A program made the translations under genes and the position numbers. From Nocardioides kongjuensis (GTDB taxonomy: Bacteria > Actinomycetota > Actinomycetes > Propionibacteriales > Nocardioidaceae), in contig NZ_JACCBF010000001.1 of the NCBI RefSeq assembly GCF_013409625.1, positions 1,801,001 to 1,865,000 of the forward strand: a stretch of 64,000 bases of DNA. Reading direction: 5' to 3'. Below are positions 33,523-43,917 of this stretch, in pieces. The notes beneath the pieces were generated by a model, which worked only from the letters and a program-made list of their open reading frames with translations, made no database searches and was not told the origin of the DNA. Position 1 is the stretch's first letter; the number at the start of each line of letters is the position of its first letter.

Positions 33523-34153
33523 CCCAGTTGCGCAGCAGCTGGGCGCCCGCATCACCCGACTTCTCCGGGTGGAACTGGGTCGCGCACAGCGGCCCGTTCT
33601 CGACGGCCGCGACGAAGCGGTCGCCGCCGTGCTCGGCCCAGGTCACGAGGGGCCGGTGGCTGTCGGGCGTGCGGTCGTTGGTGACCAGCGTCCAGTCGCG
33701 CACGCCGTAGGAGTGCACGAAGTAGAAGCGCTCGTCCTCGATGCCCGCGAACAGCCGCGTGCCCTCGGGCACCGACACCGTGTTCCAGCCCATGTGCGGG
33801 ACGATCGGCGCCTGCAGCCGCTCGACCACGCCGGGCCACTCGCCGCAGCCCTCGGTCTCGACGCCGTGCTCGATGCCCTTCTCGAACAGGATCTGCATGC
33901 CCACACAGATGCCGAGCACCGGCCGGCCACCGGACAGGCGACGGGCGATGATGCGCTCGCCACGGATCGCCCGCAACCCGCGCATGCACGCCTCGTAGGC
34001 ACCGACGCCCGGCACCAGCAGGCCGTCTGCCTCCATCGCCGCGTCGAGGTCACCGGTCAGGGTGACCGATGCCCCGGCCCGCTCGACCGCGCGTACGGCG
34101 GAGCGCAGGTTGCCGGAGCCGTAGTCGAGGACGACGACGGACGGAGCGCTCAC
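33506..34153 (-). CDS. hisH: imidazole glycerol phosphate synthase, glutaminase subunit
   Basis: A 215-residue class I glutamine amidotransferase that feeds ammonia to HisF. The nucleophile is Cys83 in [12 protein letters not shown], and the His-Glu pair is in [11 protein letters not shown]. The oxyanion region is [13 protein letters not shown]. The GTG start overlaps the hisB stop by 4 bases. Its partner hisF is about 2.8 kb away, beyond two inserted genes, instead of being adjacent through priA. Confidence 0.94.
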   Translation of the reverse strand: MSAPSVVVLDYGSGNLRSAVRAVERAGASVTLTGDLDAAMEADGLLVPGVGAYEACMRGLRAIRGERIIARRLSGGRPVLGICVGMQILFEKGIEHGVETEGCGEWPGVVERLQAPIVPHMGWNTVSVPEGTRLFAGIEDERFYFVHSYGVRDWTLVTNDRTPDSHRPLVTWAEHGGDRFVAAVENGPLCATQFHPEKSGDAGAQLLRNWVTSLG

Positions 34154-34758
34154 AGGGCTCCCTTGGTGGAGGGGATGCCGGTCTCGCGGGGGTCGATCGC
34201 GACGGCGTCGCGGAAGGCACGGGCGAACGCCTTGAACTGCGTCTCGACGATGTGGTGCGGCTCGCGGCCGGCGAGCACCCGCACGTGGAGCGCGAAGTGC
34301 CCGTGGAAGGCGATCGACTCGAAGACGTGCTGGGTCAGCGAGCCGAGGTAGGAGACGCCGGAGCCGCCGAGCTGGACGTACTGCTGGCCCTCGGGCTCAC
34401 CGGTGTGGACGCAGTAGGGACGCCCGGACACGTCGACGACGGCGTGCACCAGCGCCTCGTCGAGCGGGACGGTCGCGTCGCCGAAGCGGCGGATGCCGAC
34501 CTTGTCGCCCAGCGCCTGGCGCAGCGCCTGGCCCAGCGTGATCGCGGTGTCCTCGACCGTGTGGTGGGCGTCGATGTGGACGTCACCGTCGGTCTGGACG
34601 GTCAGGTCGACCAGCGCGTGGCGCGCGAACGCGGTCAGCATGTGGTCGTAGAAGCCGACGCCGGTGGAGATGTCGTGCTTGCCGGTGCCGTCGAGGTTCA
34701 CCTCGACGATCACCTTCGACTCGCTGGTCTGCCGCTCGATCCGTGCAGTCCGGCTCAT
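34150..34758 (-). CDS. hisB: imidazoleglycerol-phosphate dehydratase
   Basis: A 202-residue monofunctional HisB, the sixth step of histidine synthesis. Manganese-binding repeats are [13 protein letters not shown] and [11 protein letters not shown] in the first half, and [15 protein letters not shown] and [16 protein letters not shown] in the second. The frame is open upstream into hisC, but the ATG at 34758 overlaps the hisC stop (ATGA). No phosphatase domain is fused. Confidence 0.95.
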   Translation of the reverse strand: MSRTARIERQTSESKVIVEVNLDGTGKHDISTGVGFYDHMLTAFARHALVDLTVQTDGDVHIDAHHTVEDTAITLGQALRQALGDKVGIRRFGDATVPLDEALVHAVVDVSGRPYCVHTGEPEGQQYVQLGGSGVSYLGSLTQHVFESIAFHGHFALHVRVLAGREPHHIVETQFKAFARAFRDAVAIDPRETGIPSTKGAL

Positions 34759-35867
34759 GCGCGTTCTCCGTTCACATCGGTCAGTGCAGCCCGGAAGGCT
34801 GCCATCTCGTCGGGGGTGCCGACCGAGACCCGCAGCCACCCCTCGGGCCCGGTCTCCCGGATCAGGACTCCCTGGTCGAGGAGACCCTGCCAGACAGCAT
34901 GGCGGTCGGCGAATCGCCCGAACAACACGAAATTGGCGTCCGAGTCGGCCACGTCGTACGCCTCGGCGCGCAGCCAGTCGACCAGCGCGTCCCGCTCACG
35001 GCGCAGGTCGTCGACCTTGCCGAGCAGCTCGGGCGCGTGGCCGAGGGCCGCCAGCGCGACCGCCTGGGTGACCGCGGAGAGGTGGTAGGGCAGTCGGACG
35101 ACTCGGATCGCGTCGCAGATCTCCGGCGCCGCGGCGAGGTAGCCCAGCCGCAGCCCGGCGCCCGCGAAGGCCTTGCTCATGGTGCGGGTGACCACGAGGT
35201 TGCGGTACGACGCCAGCAGCTCGAGCGCACTCGGGACCCCGGTGCGCCGGAACTCGCCGTAGGCCTCGTCGACCACGACGATGCCGTCGTCCCCCGCCGC
35301 CTCGCACAGCACGCCGACCGCCTCGGGCGGCAGCGCGGTGCCGGTGGGGTTGTTGGGGCTGGGCAGCAGGATCACGCTCGGCTGCTCGGTCTTGACCAGG
35401 TCGCGCGCGGCGTCGAGGTCGAGAGCGAAGTCCTCAGCCCGGCGGCCGGCGACCCAGCGGGTGTTGGTGTCGCGGGCGTACTCCGGGTACATCGAGTACG
35501 TCGGCGCGAAGCTCACCGCCGTGCGCCCCGGCCCGCCGAAGGCCTGCAGCAGCTGGAGCATGACCTCGTTGGAGCCGTTGGCCGCCCACACCTGCTCGGG
35601 CACGATGCCGGCGGGCGTGTCCTTGGACAGGTAGGCGGCCAGGGCCTCGCGCAGCGCCACGAACTCGCGGTCGGGGTAACGGTTGAGGGTCCCGGCCGCG
35701 GCAGCAGCCGCCGCGGCGATGTCGGCGACGCACGCCTCGGACGGGCCGTAGGGGTTCTCGTTGACGTTGAGCTGGACAGGGACGTCCAGCTGCGGGGCAC
35801 CGTACGGCTCGATCCCGCGCAGCTCCTCGCGCATCGGCGGCCAGCCGCCGCCCGTCGATCCCGTCAT
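34755..35867 (-). CDS. hisC: histidinol-phosphate aminotransferase
   Basis: A 370-residue fold type I PLP enzyme. It starts with the substrate-binding [15 protein letters not shown] and RYPDREF. The PLP contacts are [28 protein letters not shown] and [10 protein letters not shown], and the PLP lysine is in [17 protein letters not shown]. The ATG at 35867 overlaps the hisD stop (ATGA). Confidence 0.94.
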   Translation of the reverse strand: MTGSTGGGWPPMREELRGIEPYGAPQLDVPVQLNVNENPYGPSEACVADIAAAAAAAAGTLNRYPDREFVALREALAAYLSKDTPAGIVPEQVWAANGSNEVMLQLLQAFGGPGRTAVSFAPTYSMYPEYARDTNTRWVAGRRAEDFALDLDAARDLVKTEQPSVILLPSPNNPTGTALPPEAVGVLCEAAGDDGIVVVDEAYGEFRRTGVPSALELLASYRNLVVTRTMSKAFAGAGLRLGYLAAAPEICDAIRVVRLPYHLSAVTQAVALAALGHAPELLGKVDDLRRERDALVDWLRAEAYDVADSDANFVLFGRFADRHAVWQGLLDQGVLIRETGPEGWLRVSVGTPDEMAAFRAALTDVNGERA

Positions 35868-37180
35868 CGCGTCGACCGGACCGTGATGGCGGCACCGTGG
35901 CCGGGCAGGTCCTCGGCCTCGGCGAGGGTGACGACGTGGCCGGCGACCTCGGCGAGCGCCTCGGCGGAGTAGTCGATGACGTGGACCGACTTGGTGAACG
36001 CGCGGACCGAGAGCCCCGAGGAGTGGCAGGCGCAGCCGGCCGTCGGGAGCACGTGGTTGGACCCGGCACAGTAGTCGCCGAGGCTGACCGGGGCGTGCGG
36101 GCCGACGAAGATCGCGCCGGCGTTGCGGACCCGGGCGGCCCAGCCGGCGGCGTCCTCGGTGTGGATCTCGAGGTGCTCGGCGGCGTACGCGTTGACGACG
36201 TCGAGGCCCTGCTCGAGGTCGCGGACCAGCACGATGCCGGACTGCTTGCCCCCGAGCGAGGTGATGATCCGCTCGCTGTGCTTGGTCGCGGCGACCTGCT
36301 GGTCGAGCTCCGCCTCGACCTCGGTGGCGAGCCGCTCGGAGGTGGTGACCAGGACCGATGCGGCCAGCGGGTCGTGCTCGGCCTGGCTGATCAGGTCGGC
36401 GGCGACGTAGGCCGCGTTGCCGGTGTCGTCGGCGAGGATCGCGATCTCGGTGGGCCCCGCCTCGGAGTCGATGCCGACCTGGCCCTTGAGGATGCGCTTG
36501 GCGGTGACGACCCAGATGTTGCCGGGGCCGGTCACCAGGTCGACCCGCCGGCAGGGGCCGACGCCGTAGGCGAACATGGCGATCGCCTGGGCGCCGCCGA
36601 CGGCGTACACCTCCTCGACGCCCAGCAGCGCGCACGCCGCCAGGATCGTCGGGTGCACCGAGCCGCCGAACTCCTTCTGCGGCGGGCTGGCGAGCGCGAT
36701 CGACTCGACGCCCGCGGTCTGCGCGGGGACGACGTTCATCAGCACCGACGACACCAGCGGCGCGAGCCCGCCGGGGACGTAGAGGCCGACCCGGCCGACC
36801 GGCACCTTGCGGTGGGTGACCCGGGCGCCGGGACCGAGGTCGGTGACGGCGTCCTGCTCGAGCTCGTTGGCGCAGGTCGCGCGCAGCCGGCGGATCGACT
36901 CCTCCAGGCCCGCGCGGATGTCGGGGTCGAGGTCGTCGAGCGCAGCCTGCATCACGGCCGGCGCCACCCGGATGTCGTCGACGCGCACGCCGTCGAACTT
37001 CTCCCCGAACTCCACGATCGCGTCCAGGCCGCGGGTGCGGACCTCCTCGCAGATCGCATGCACCGCCGGCACCGCCGCTTCGATGTCGAAGTCGGCACGG
37101 GGCACTGCCGCGCGGTAGTCGGTCTCGGACTCCGCGGAGTCGGAGACCGTGCGCAGGTCGATGCGACGGATCAGGGACAT
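35864..37180 (-). CDS. hisD: histidinol dehydrogenase
   Basis: A 438-residue zinc enzyme that makes the last two NAD-dependent oxidations to histidine. Typical blocks are [63 protein letters not shown] and the C-terminal [14 protein letters not shown] with zinc and catalytic residues. It heads the hisD-hisC-hisB-hisH transcript. The ATG lies 7 bases after TAGAAT, so the mRNA is probably leaderless. Confidence 0.95.
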   Translation of the reverse strand: MSLIRRIDLRTVSDSAESETDYRAAVPRADFDIEAAVPAVHAICEEVRTRGLDAIVEFGEKFDGVRVDDIRVAPAVMQAALDDLDPDIRAGLEESIRRLRATCANELEQDAVTDLGPGARVTHRKVPVGRVGLYVPGGLAPLVSSVLMNVVPAQTAGVESIALASPPQKEFGGSVHPTILAACALLGVEEVYAVGGAQAIAMFAYGVGPCRRVDLVTGPGNIWVVTAKRILKGQVGIDSEAGPTEIAILADDTGNAAYVAADLISQAEHDPLAASVLVTTSERLATEVEAELDQQVAATKHSERIITSLGGKQSGIVLVRDLEQGLDVVNAYAAEHLEIHTEDAAGWAARVRNAGAIFVGPHAPVSLGDYCAGSNHVLPTAGCACHSSGLSVRAFTKSVHVIDYSAEALAEVAGHVVTLAEAEDLPGHGAAITVRSTR

Positions 37181-37187
37181 GCCCCCG

Positions 37188-37193
37188 ATTCTA
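37188..37193 (-). promoter_or_regulatory. leaderless -10 box for hisDCBH
   Basis: TAGAAT (TANNNT) lies exactly 7 bases before the hisD ATG. The G-rich gap could also act as a weak ribosome-binding site. Confidence 0.55.
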
Positions 37194-37227
37194 CGGTCGC
37201 CGCGCGTGTCGCTGCCGCGGTCCCCGC

Positions 37228-37233
37228 TACGTT
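37228..37233 (+). promoter_or_regulatory. candidate leaderless -10 box for the LON-domain gene
   Basis: TACGTT (TANNNT) ends 6 bases before the GTG at 37240. It faces away from the hisD box within a 59-base divergent region. Confidence 0.45.
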
Positions 37234-37239
37234 GGACAC

Positions 37240-37905
37240 GTGACGGACCAGCTCCCGATGTTCCCGCTGAACGCGGTGCTCTACCCGGGGGTCAGTGTGC
37301 CGCTGCACGTCTTCGAGGACCGCTACCGGGCCCTGGTGCACCACCTGCTGCGCACCGAGGACCCGTCGCAGCGGCTGTTCGGGTCGGTCGCGATCCGCGA
37401 GGGCTACGAGGTCGGCGACCACGGCACCCAGTCGCTGTACCGGATCGGGGTCCGTCTCCAGCTCACCGAGGTCGAGGCCCGCGCCGACGGGAGCTTCGAC
37501 GTGGTGGCGGTCGGCCGCGACCGGATCCAGCTCGACCGTCTGCTCACCACCGGCGACTACCCGGTCGGCGAGGTCACCGTGCTGCCGAGCCGGGCGACGG
37601 AGGTGCCCGAGGAGGTCGTGGAGCAGGCCCGGGCCACGTTCACGGCCTACCGCCACGTGCTCCGCTCGATCGCCGGCGACCCGCTGCAGGGCGATCTGCC
37701 GAAGGACCCGACCTACCTGTCCTGGACGCTCGCGGCCTGCACGCCGCTGCCGATGGGCGAACGCCAGCAGCTGCTCGAGGCCAACGACGCGGCCGAGCGG
37801 CTGGTGCTGGTCACCGACCTGCTCCGCGCCGAGCTGCGCACCATCAACGTGATCACCTCGCTGCCGGCGACCGAGGTCGCGCGCACCCGCTGGAGCCCCA
37901 ATTGA
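37240..37905 (+). CDS. LON N-terminal (peptidase S16) substrate-binding domain protein
   Basis: A 221-residue stand-alone LON substrate-binding domain with no ATPase or protease part. The diagnostic start is [29 protein letters not shown], seen as [20 protein letters not shown] at about residues 9-28, then [12 protein letters not shown] and [14 protein letters not shown] helical region ends the protein. Such proteins are widespread in actinobacteria with an unproven role, perhaps in substrate recognition. The GTG start has a TANNNT box 6 bases upstream. The stop overlaps the next start by 4 bases. Confidence 0.87.
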   Translation: MTDQLPMFPLNAVLYPGVSVPLHVFEDRYRALVHHLLRTEDPSQRLFGSVAIREGYEVGDHGTQSLYRIGVRLQLTEVEARADGSFDVVAVGRDRIQLDRLLTTGDYPVGEVTVLPSRATEVPEEVVEQARATFTAYRHVLRSIAGDPLQGDLPKDPTYLSWTLAACTPLPMGERQQLLEANDAAERLVLVTDLLRAELRTINVITSLPATEVARTRWSPN

Positions 37906-38378
37906 CCCCGGCGATCAACGCCCTCAAGAAGGCCGGCGTGGCGTTCACCGTCCACGAGTACGACCACGACGCCCGGGCGGAGTCGTACGGCGGCGAGGCG
38001 GCCGCGGCGATGGGCATCGCGCCGGACCGGGTGTTCAAGACCCTGTTCGCCGACGTCGACGGCGCCCTCGTCGTGGGCGTCGTGCCCGTCTCGGGTCAGC
38101 TCGACCTCAAGGCACTGGCCCGCGCCGTCGACGGGCGCAAGGCCGCGATGGCCGATCCGAGGGCCGCCGAGCGGGCGACCGGGTACGTCGTGGGCGGGAT
38201 CTCCCCGCTCGGGCAGCGCAAGGCGCACCCGACCGTCGTCGACGAGACCGCGCTGCCCCACGACACGGTGTTCGTCTCCGCGGGCCGGCGCGGGCTGGAG
38301 ATCGAGCTCAGCCCTGCGGAGCTGGTGCGGCTGACGGCTGCTCGGGTCGCACCGATTCGCCGGCCGTCGTCGGGTTGA
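37902..38378 (+). CDS. ybaK: YbaK/EbsC-type aminoacyl-tRNA deacylase
   Basis: A 158-residue trans-editing protein of the YbaK family, which hydrolyses Cys-tRNA(Pro). It begins [21 protein letters not shown], and the key block RVFKTLFADVDGALVVGVVP contains the catalytic Lys. The segments LDLKALARAVDGRKAAMA and TGYVVGGISPLGQR follow. The start is TTG at 37902, overlapping the previous stop (TTGA); no ATG or GTG fits the domain start. Its last 71 bases overlap the convergent gene at 38308. Confidence 0.9.
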   Translation: MTPAINALKKAGVAFTVHEYDHDARAESYGGEAAAAMGIAPDRVFKTLFADVDGALVVGVVPVSGQLDLKALARAVDGRKAAMADPRAAERATGYVVGGISPLGQRKAHPTVVDETALPHDTVFVSAGRRGLEIELSPAELVRLTAARVAPIRRPSSG

Positions 38379-38868
38379 GCGAGAGCATCAGCACCAGGTA
38401 GGCGAGCATCGCGCCCACCGGCCAGGCGAGGTACGGCGTCCAGCTCGCGACGGTGAGATGCCCGGGCAGGGTGTCACCCGCCTTGTGGCCGGCCAGCAGG
38501 GTCGCCGGGTCGGCCGGGCTGAACGACTCCCCCAGCAGGGTCATCACCAGCACGCCGAGCCCGGCACCGACCAGCACCGCGACGATCCCCGCGACCGCCC
38601 GGTTGCGGGCGAGCCAGCCGCCGGCCAGGCCGAGCAGCAGGGCGAGGCCGAAGGCGATGACGACGTAGGTCGCCGTACCGCTGAAGTCGCGGGTGATGCC
38701 CGGGTCGAACGGGTCGGGGTACCAGGCCTTCCCGGCCGGGGTGTCGTAGATCTTCCCCTGCGGGGCGGGTCCCCACCACGTCCACCACAGCCAGCCGCCG
38801 GCGGCACCGAGCAGGGCGCCGAGCACCGGCGGGACGACGAGGACGCCGGCCAGGTCGCGTGTCCTCAT
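38308..38868 (-). CDS. four-helix membrane protein of unknown function
   Basis: A 186-residue membrane protein with helices at about 7-30, 68-88, 92-113 and 140-160 and a Pro/Ala-rich tail. An outer loop between helices 1 and 2 is rich in Pro, Asp and aromatic residues (AWYPDPFDPGITRDF). I do not recognise a family. Its ATG overlaps the dnaE stop by 4 bases, so it is coupled to dnaE. The 3' end overlaps ybaK on the other strand by 71 bases. Confidence 0.7.
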   Translation of the reverse strand: MRTRDLAGVLVVPPVLGALLGAAGGWLWWTWWGPAPQGKIYDTPAGKAWYPDPFDPGITRDFSGTATYVVIAFGLALLLGLAGGWLARNRAVAGIVAVLVGAGLGVLVMTLLGESFSPADPATLLAGHKAGDTLPGHLTVASWTPYLAWPVGAMLAYLVLMLSLNPTTAGESVRPEQPSAAPAPQG

Positions 38869-41800
38869 CGGTCGAGGCACCCGGGCCCGAGGAGGTGCTT
38901 GAGGTCGGCGAAGAGCGAGACCGAGGGAGTCACCCGGAGATTGTCCCCCAGCCGCATGAGCTTGGTGGAGTCGCGGCTCAGCAGCTGGAGCCGCACCTCG
39001 GTCAGCCCCGCGTGGGAGGACAGCACCTCGCGCAGCTGGGCGACCACCGGCCCGGTGCACCGGCTCGAGGGCAGGCTGATCACGACCGGCCCGTCGCTGC
39101 CCCGCTCGAGGTCGGGGACGGTGACCTCCTGGCCCCGCAGCTGGGCGGGCTCGCGGTCGGTGTCGAGCTGGCCGCGGACCCGGATGATCGCGTCCTCGGT
39201 GAGGTACGGCGCCGCGAGCCGGTAGGCGCTCGGGAACAGCAGCACCTCGATCGCACCCTCGAGGTCCTCCAGCGTCACGGTGGCCCAGGGGTCGCCGTTC
39301 TTGGTGATCTTGCGCTGGATGGAGGTGACCAGCCCGGCCACCGTGACCGTCGAGTTGTGCGGGCGGCTCTCGTCGGTGACCAGCTGGCCGATGGTGCAGT
39401 CGGTGCCGTTGGACAAGACGTGCTCGAGGCCGAGCAGCGGGTGGTCGGAGACGTAGAGGCCGAGCATCTCCCGCTCGTGGCCGAGCAGGGTCATCTTGTC
39501 CCACTCGTCGATGTCGGGGATCGCGACGCTGACGCCGAACCCGCCGTCGCTGCCGTCGTCGTCGCCCAGCCCGGCGAACAGGGAGTCCTGGCCGATGGCC
39601 TCGTTGCGCTTGATGTCGACGTACTGGTCGACCGCGGTCTCGTGGATGGCGACCAGGGCACGGCGCAGGTGCTTCATGTCGTCGAACGCGCCGGCCTTGA
39701 TCAGCGAGTCGATGACCCGCTTGTTGCACACGGTGGCCGGCACCTTGGACAGGAAGTCGTTGAAGTCGCCGAACCGGCCCTTCTCGACCCGCGCCTCGAC
39801 GATGCCGTCGACGACGTTGGAGCCGACGTTGCGGATCGCGGTGAGGCCGAAGCGGATGTCGCGGCCGACGGCGGTGAAGTTGTGGGCCGACTCGTTGACG
39901 TCGGGCGGGAGCACCTGGATCTTCATCCGGCGGCACTCGTTGAGGTAGATCGCCATCTTGTCCTTGTCGTCCTTGACGGACGTCAGGAGCGCGGCCATGT
40001 ACTCGGTCGGGTAGTTGGCCTTGAGGTAGGCGGTCCAGTAGGTGATGACGCCGTATGCCGCGGAGTGCGACTTGTTGAACGCGTAGTCGGCGAACGGGAC
40101 GAGGATCTCCCAGAGCGTCTTGACCGCGTCCTTGGGATACCCGCGCTCGAGCATGCCGGCCTCGAAGCCCTCGAACTGGGCGTCGAGCTCGGCCTTCTTC
40201 TTCTTGCCCATGACCCGGCGCATGTTGTCGGCGGCGCCCAGCGAGTAGCCCGCCAGGACCTGGGCGATCGCCATCACCTGCTCCTGGTAGACGATCAGGC
40301 CGTAGGTCTCCCCCAGCACCGGCTCGAGCGCCTCGGCGAGCGCCGGGTGGATCGGCTCGATCGGCTGGCGCCCGTTCTTGCGGTGGGCGTACTTGTTGTG
40401 GGAGTCGGCACCCATCGGGCCGGGTCGGTAGAGCGCACTGACCGCGGTGATGTCGGCGAACTTGTCGGGCAGCATCGAGCGCAGCAGCGCGCGCATGCCC
40501 CCACCATCGAGCTGGAACACGCCCAGGGTGTCGCCCCGGCCCATCAGCTCGTAGGTGGCCCGGTCGTCGAACGGGAGCTCCTCGAGGACGACGACCTCGT
40601 CCTTGTTGGCCTTGATGTTGGCCAGCGCGTCCTCGAGGATGCGCAGGTTGGACAGGCCCAGGAAGTCCATCTTGACCAGGCCGAGCGACTCGCACATCGG
40701 GTAGTCGAACTGGGTGATCACCGCGCCGTCCTGCGGGCGGGCCATGATCGGCACGATGTCGATCAGCGGCTCGCTGGACATGATCACGCCGGCGGCGTGC
40801 ACACCCCAGTTGCGGATCTGGCCCTCGAGCCCGACCGCCGTCTGGTAGATCGTGCGCACGTCGGCGTCGGACTCGTAGAGCGCCCGGAACTCGCCACCGT
40901 CGTTGTAGCGCTTGTGCTCGGGGTTGAAGATCTCCTTGAGCGGCACGCCCTTGCCCATGACGTCGGGCGGCATCGCCTTGGTGATCTTGTCGCCGATCGC
41001 GAAGCCGTGGTCGAGCACGCGCGCGGCGTCCTTGATCGCAGCCTTGGCCTTGAGCCGGCCGAAGGTGGCGATCTGCGCGACGCGCTCGGCGCCGTACTTC
41101 TCCGAGACGTACTGGATGACCTCGCCGCGGCGGGCATCGTCGAAGTCGATGTCGAAGTCGGGCATCGAGGGACGCTCGGGGTTGAGGAAGCGCTCGAAGA
41201 ACAGGCCGTGCTCGAGGGGGCACAGGTCGGTGATGCTGAGCGCGTACGCCGCGATGGAGCCCGCACCCGAGCCACGGCCCGGGCCCACGCGGATGCCGTT
41301 GCGCTTGGACCACTGGATGAAGTCGGCGACCACGAGGTAGTAGCCGCAGTAGCCCTTCTGGGAGACGACCGAGAGCTCCATCTCGACCCGGTCCTTGACC
41401 TCCTGGGTCAGCTTGTCGCCGGGGTAGCGCGCCTCGATGCCGCGCCAGACCTCCTTGCGGAACCAGGACTCCTCGGTCTCGCCCTCGGGGATGTCGGCGC
41501 GGGCCATGTAGCCGCCGGTCGACTCGGTGAACTCGACCGAGCAGCGCTCGGCGATCGCGACGGTGTTGTCGCAGGCCTCGGGCATGCCGAACTTCCCGGC
41601 CCACAGCTCGCGCATCTCGGCGGCGGACTTGATGTAGTAGCCGCCGCCGTCGAACTTGAGCCGGTTGGTGTCGGAGAGCCGCTTGCCGGAGGCGACGCAG
41701 ATGAGGGCGTCGTGGGCGTCGGCGTCCTCGGGGTTGTTGTAGTGGGAGTCGTTGGTGGCGATCGGCGGGATGCCGAGCTCCTTGCCGAGGCGCAGCAGGT

Positions 41801-42428
41801 CGTCGCGGACCCGCTTCTCGATGGAGATGCCATGGTCCATCAACTCCAGGAACACCGACTCCTTGCCGTAGATGTCCTGCAGCTCGGCCGCCTCGCGGAC
41901 CGCCTCGTCCCACTGGCCCAGCCGCAGCCGGGTCTGGATCGCGCCGCTCGGGCAGCCGGTGGAGACGATGATGCCCTTGCTGTGCTCGGCGAGGATCTCC
42001 TTGTCCATGCGGGGCTTGAAGTAGTAGCCCTCGAGGCTGGACCGGGACGAGAGCCGGAACAGGTTGTGCATGCCCTCGGTGGACTCGGCCCACATCGTCA
42101 TGTGGGTGTAGGCACCACCACCGGCGACGTCGTCGCCACCCTCCTCGGCGGCGTCGCCCTTGCCCCACCGCACCCGGCGCCGCTCGCCGCGCGGCGTGCC
42201 CGGGGTGATGTAGGCCTCGATGCCGATGATGGGCTGGACGCCGTACTTCTTCGCCTTGGAGTAGAAGTCGTAGGCGCCGTGGAGGTTGCCGTGATCGGTC
42301 ATCGCGATCGCCGGCATGCCGAGGTCGTTGACGCGGGTGAACAACCCGTCGAGCAGCGAGGCTCCGTCGAGCATGGAGTACTCGGTGTGGACGTGCAGGT
42401 GGACGAAGTCCCCGGCGTCAGCAGCCAT
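38865..42428 (-). CDS. dnaE: DNA polymerase III alpha subunit
   Basis: A 1187-residue replicative polymerase of the DnaE1 type. The N-terminal PHP domain keeps its metal ligands (VHLHVHTEYSMLDG, AIAMTDHGNLHG); in mycobacterial DnaE1 this domain is the proofreading exonuclease. The polymerase core has GRGSGAGS and the catalytic Asp motif MPDFDIDFDD. Further blocks are YRPGPMGADSHNKYAHR and NKSHSAAYGVITYWTAYLK, followed by the helix-hairpin-helix, OB-fold (VTVAGLVTSIQRKITKNGDP) and C-terminal tau-binding region. A TTG nine codons earlier is open, but the ATG at 42428 fits family length and follows GAGGAG. Confidence 0.95.
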   Translation of the reverse strand: MAADAGDFVHLHVHTEYSMLDGASLLDGLFTRVNDLGMPAIAMTDHGNLHGAYDFYSKAKKYGVQPIIGIEAYITPGTPRGERRRVRWGKGDAAEEGGDDVAGGGAYTHMTMWAESTEGMHNLFRLSSRSSLEGYYFKPRMDKEILAEHSKGIIVSTGCPSGAIQTRLRLGQWDEAVREAAELQDIYGKESVFLELMDHGISIEKRVRDDLLRLGKELGIPPIATNDSHYNNPEDADAHDALICVASGKRLSDTNRLKFDGGGYYIKSAAEMRELWAGKFGMPEACDNTVAIAERCSVEFTESTGGYMARADIPEGETEESWFRKEVWRGIEARYPGDKLTQEVKDRVEMELSVVSQKGYCGYYLVVADFIQWSKRNGIRVGPGRGSGAGSIAAYALSITDLCPLEHGLFFERFLNPERPSMPDFDIDFDDARRGEVIQYVSEKYGAERVAQIATFGRLKAKAAIKDAARVLDHGFAIGDKITKAMPPDVMGKGVPLKEIFNPEHKRYNDGGEFRALYESDADVRTIYQTAVGLEGQIRNWGVHAAGVIMSSEPLIDIVPIMARPQDGAVITQFDYPMCESLGLVKMDFLGLSNLRILEDALANIKANKDEVVVLEELPFDDRATYELMGRGDTLGVFQLDGGGMRALLRSMLPDKFADITAVSALYRPGPMGADSHNKYAHRKNGRQPIEPIHPALAEALEPVLGETYGLIVYQEQVMAIAQVLAGYSLGAADNMRRVMGKKKKAELDAQFEGFEAGMLERGYPKDAVKTLWEILVPFADYAFNKSHSAAYGVITYWTAYLKANYPTEYMAALLTSVKDDKDKMAIYLNECRRMKIQVLPPDVNESAHNFTAVGRDIRFGLTAIRNVGSNVVDGIVEARVEKGRFGDFNDFLSKVPATVCNKRVIDSLIKAGAFDDMKHLRRALVAIHETAVDQYVDIKRNEAIGQDSLFAGLGDDDGSDGGFGVSVAIPDIDEWDKMTLLGHEREMLGLYVSDHPLLGLEHVLSNGTDCTIGQLVTDESRPHNSTVTVAGLVTSIQRKITKNGDPWATVTLEDLEGAIEVLLFPSAYRLAAPYLTEDAIIRVRGQLDTDREPAQLRGQEVTVPDLERGSDGPVVISLPSSRCTGPVVAQLREVLSSHAGLTEVRLQLLSRDSTKLMRLGDNLRVTPSVSLFADLKHLLGPGCLDR

Positions 42429-42506
42429 CGGTGGTTCGGCTCTCCTCAGGGTCAAGGGGCGGTCGCTCGGGGAAGAGGACCAGCCTACGTGACGGTCGCG
42501 CCGACT

Positions 42507-42992
42507 CTAGGACGACCCTCCGACAGATCCGGCCGGCCACTCCATGCGCAGGTCGGGTGCCCGTTCCTCGTTCCCGGAGCCGTCGGTGTGCTCGCGCTCG
42601 ACCAGTCCGCGGGCGGCGTAGAAGGCCCGCGCAGGGGTGTTCTGCTCGAAGACCCACAGGCTGAACCCGTCGCCCAGTCGAGCCTTCACCAGGTCGAGCA
42701 GGGCACCGCCGACGCCGGTGCCCTGGTGGGCCGGGTCGACGTAGAGGTCGTTGAGCCAGGTCCGGGTGAACCGGGCGTAGCCGACGACCTGGCCGGCCGT
42801 CTCGGCGACCCAGTTCTCGGCCGTGCCGAAGTTCGCGGCGAGGTAGGCGCGGACCTCCTCGGGGCTGTGGATCCCGGGTGGCATCGCGGCCACGGCGCGG
42901 GCAGCGACCTGCACCGCGGCGATCCGCGGTACGTCGTCCGGCACCGCCGGGCGGAGCAGGAGGCCCGGGTCCGGGGACTCAGTGGGCGTCAC
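42507..42992 (-). CDS. GNAT family N-acetyltransferase
   Basis: A 161-residue GNAT protein. The acetyl-CoA motif [20 protein letters not shown] is at about residues 76-95, followed by the motif B region [20 protein letters not shown]. The acceptor is unknown. The GTG start overlaps the rluD end by 14 bases, so it is probably the last gene of the dksA-lspA-rluD transcript. It is separated from dnaE by 78 bases. Confidence 0.85.
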   Translation of the reverse strand: MTPTESPDPGLLLRPAVPDDVPRIAAVQVAARAVAAMPPGIHSPEEVRAYLAANFGTAENWVAETAGQVVGYARFTRTWLNDLYVDPAHQGTGVGGALLDLVKARLGDGFSLWVFEQNTPARAFYAARGLVEREHTDGSGNEERAPDLRMEWPAGSVGGSS

Positions 42993-43917
42993 GGATGACC
43001 TCGAGCGCGTGCGCGAGGTCGTCGGGGTACGACGACTCGTACTCGACGTACGCGTTCGTCTCGGGGTGCTCGAAGCCGAGCTTCACGGCGTGCAGCCACT
43101 GCCGCTCGAGACCGACCCGGCGGGCGAGCACCGGGTCGGCGCCATAGGTGAGGTCGCCGACGCAGGGATGCTTGAGCGCGCTCATGTGCACCCGGATCTG
43201 GTGGGTGCGCCCGGTCTCGAGGTGGATCTCGAGGAGGCTGGCGAAGCGGTGCGCCTCGAGCGTCTCGTAGTGGGTGACGCTGTGCCGGCCGTCCTCCATC
43301 ACCGCGAACTTGTAGTCGAACCTCGGGTGCCGGCCGATCGGCGCGTCGACGGTGCCCTCGAGCGGGTCCGGGTGCCCCTGGACCAGCGCGTGGTAGGTCT
43401 TGTCGACCGTGCGGCGGCGGAAGGCGTTCTTGAGGACCGAGTAGGCGTGCTCGGACTTGGCGATCACCATCACCCCCGAGGTGCCGACGTCGAGGCGCTG
43501 GACGATGCCCTCACGCTCCTTCGCGCCGGAGGTGGAGATCCGGAAGCCGGCTCCGGCGAGGTGGCCCACCACGGTCGGCCCGCGCCAGCCCGGGGACGGG
43601 TGCACCGCGACGCCGACCGGCTTGTCGATCACGACGATCGCGTCGTCGTCGTGGATGATCTTGATCCCCTCGACCAGCTCCGGCACGACCTCGAGCGGGT
43701 CGGCCTCGGCCGGGATGGACACGTCGAGCACCGAGCCGCCGAGGACCCGCTCGCTCTTGCCGCTGACCGGAGCGCCGTCGAGGACGACCAGGTCCTGGGC
43801 GATCAGCTCGGCCGCGCGGGTTCGCGAGACGCCGAACAGCTGCGCCATCGCGACGTCGACCCGCTCGCCGTCGAGGCTGTCGGGCACCGGCAGGCTGCGG
43901 TGGTCGACTGTCGTCAC
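42979..43917 (-). CDS. rluD: RluA/RluD-family 23S rRNA pseudouridine synthase
   Basis: A 312-residue enzyme. Residues about 17-75 are an S4 RNA-binding domain ([22 protein letters not shown]). The catalytic domain contains [17 protein letters not shown] and the catalytic Asp in [14 protein letters not shown]; Gln replaces the more usual His before RLD. The segments [13 protein letters not shown] and [19 protein letters not shown] follow. The GTG start overlaps the lspA stop by 4 bases, the usual lspA-rluD pairing. The exact uridine target is inferred only from family. Confidence 0.92.
   Translation of the reverse strand: MTTVDHRSLPVPDSLDGERVDVAMAQLFGVSRTRAAELIAQDLVVLDGAPVSGKSERVLGGSVLDVSIPAEADPLEVVPELVEGIKIIHDDDAIVVIDKPVGVAVHPSPGWRGPTVVGHLAGAGFRISTSGAKEREGIVQRLDVGTSGVMVIAKSEHAYSVLKNAFRRRTVDKTYHALVQGHPDPLEGTVDAPIGRHPRFDYKFAVMEDGRHSVTHYETLEAHRFASLLEIHLETGRTHQIRVHMSALKHPCVGDLTYGADPVLARRVGLERQWLHAVKLGFEHPETNAYVEYESSYPDDLAHALEVIRDAH

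Noticed and set aside
38859..42998. A 1379-codon plus-strand frame across dnaE
   Set aside because: It is antisense to dnaE, shows no domain and has the Val/Gly/Asp-rich composition typical of shadows here.
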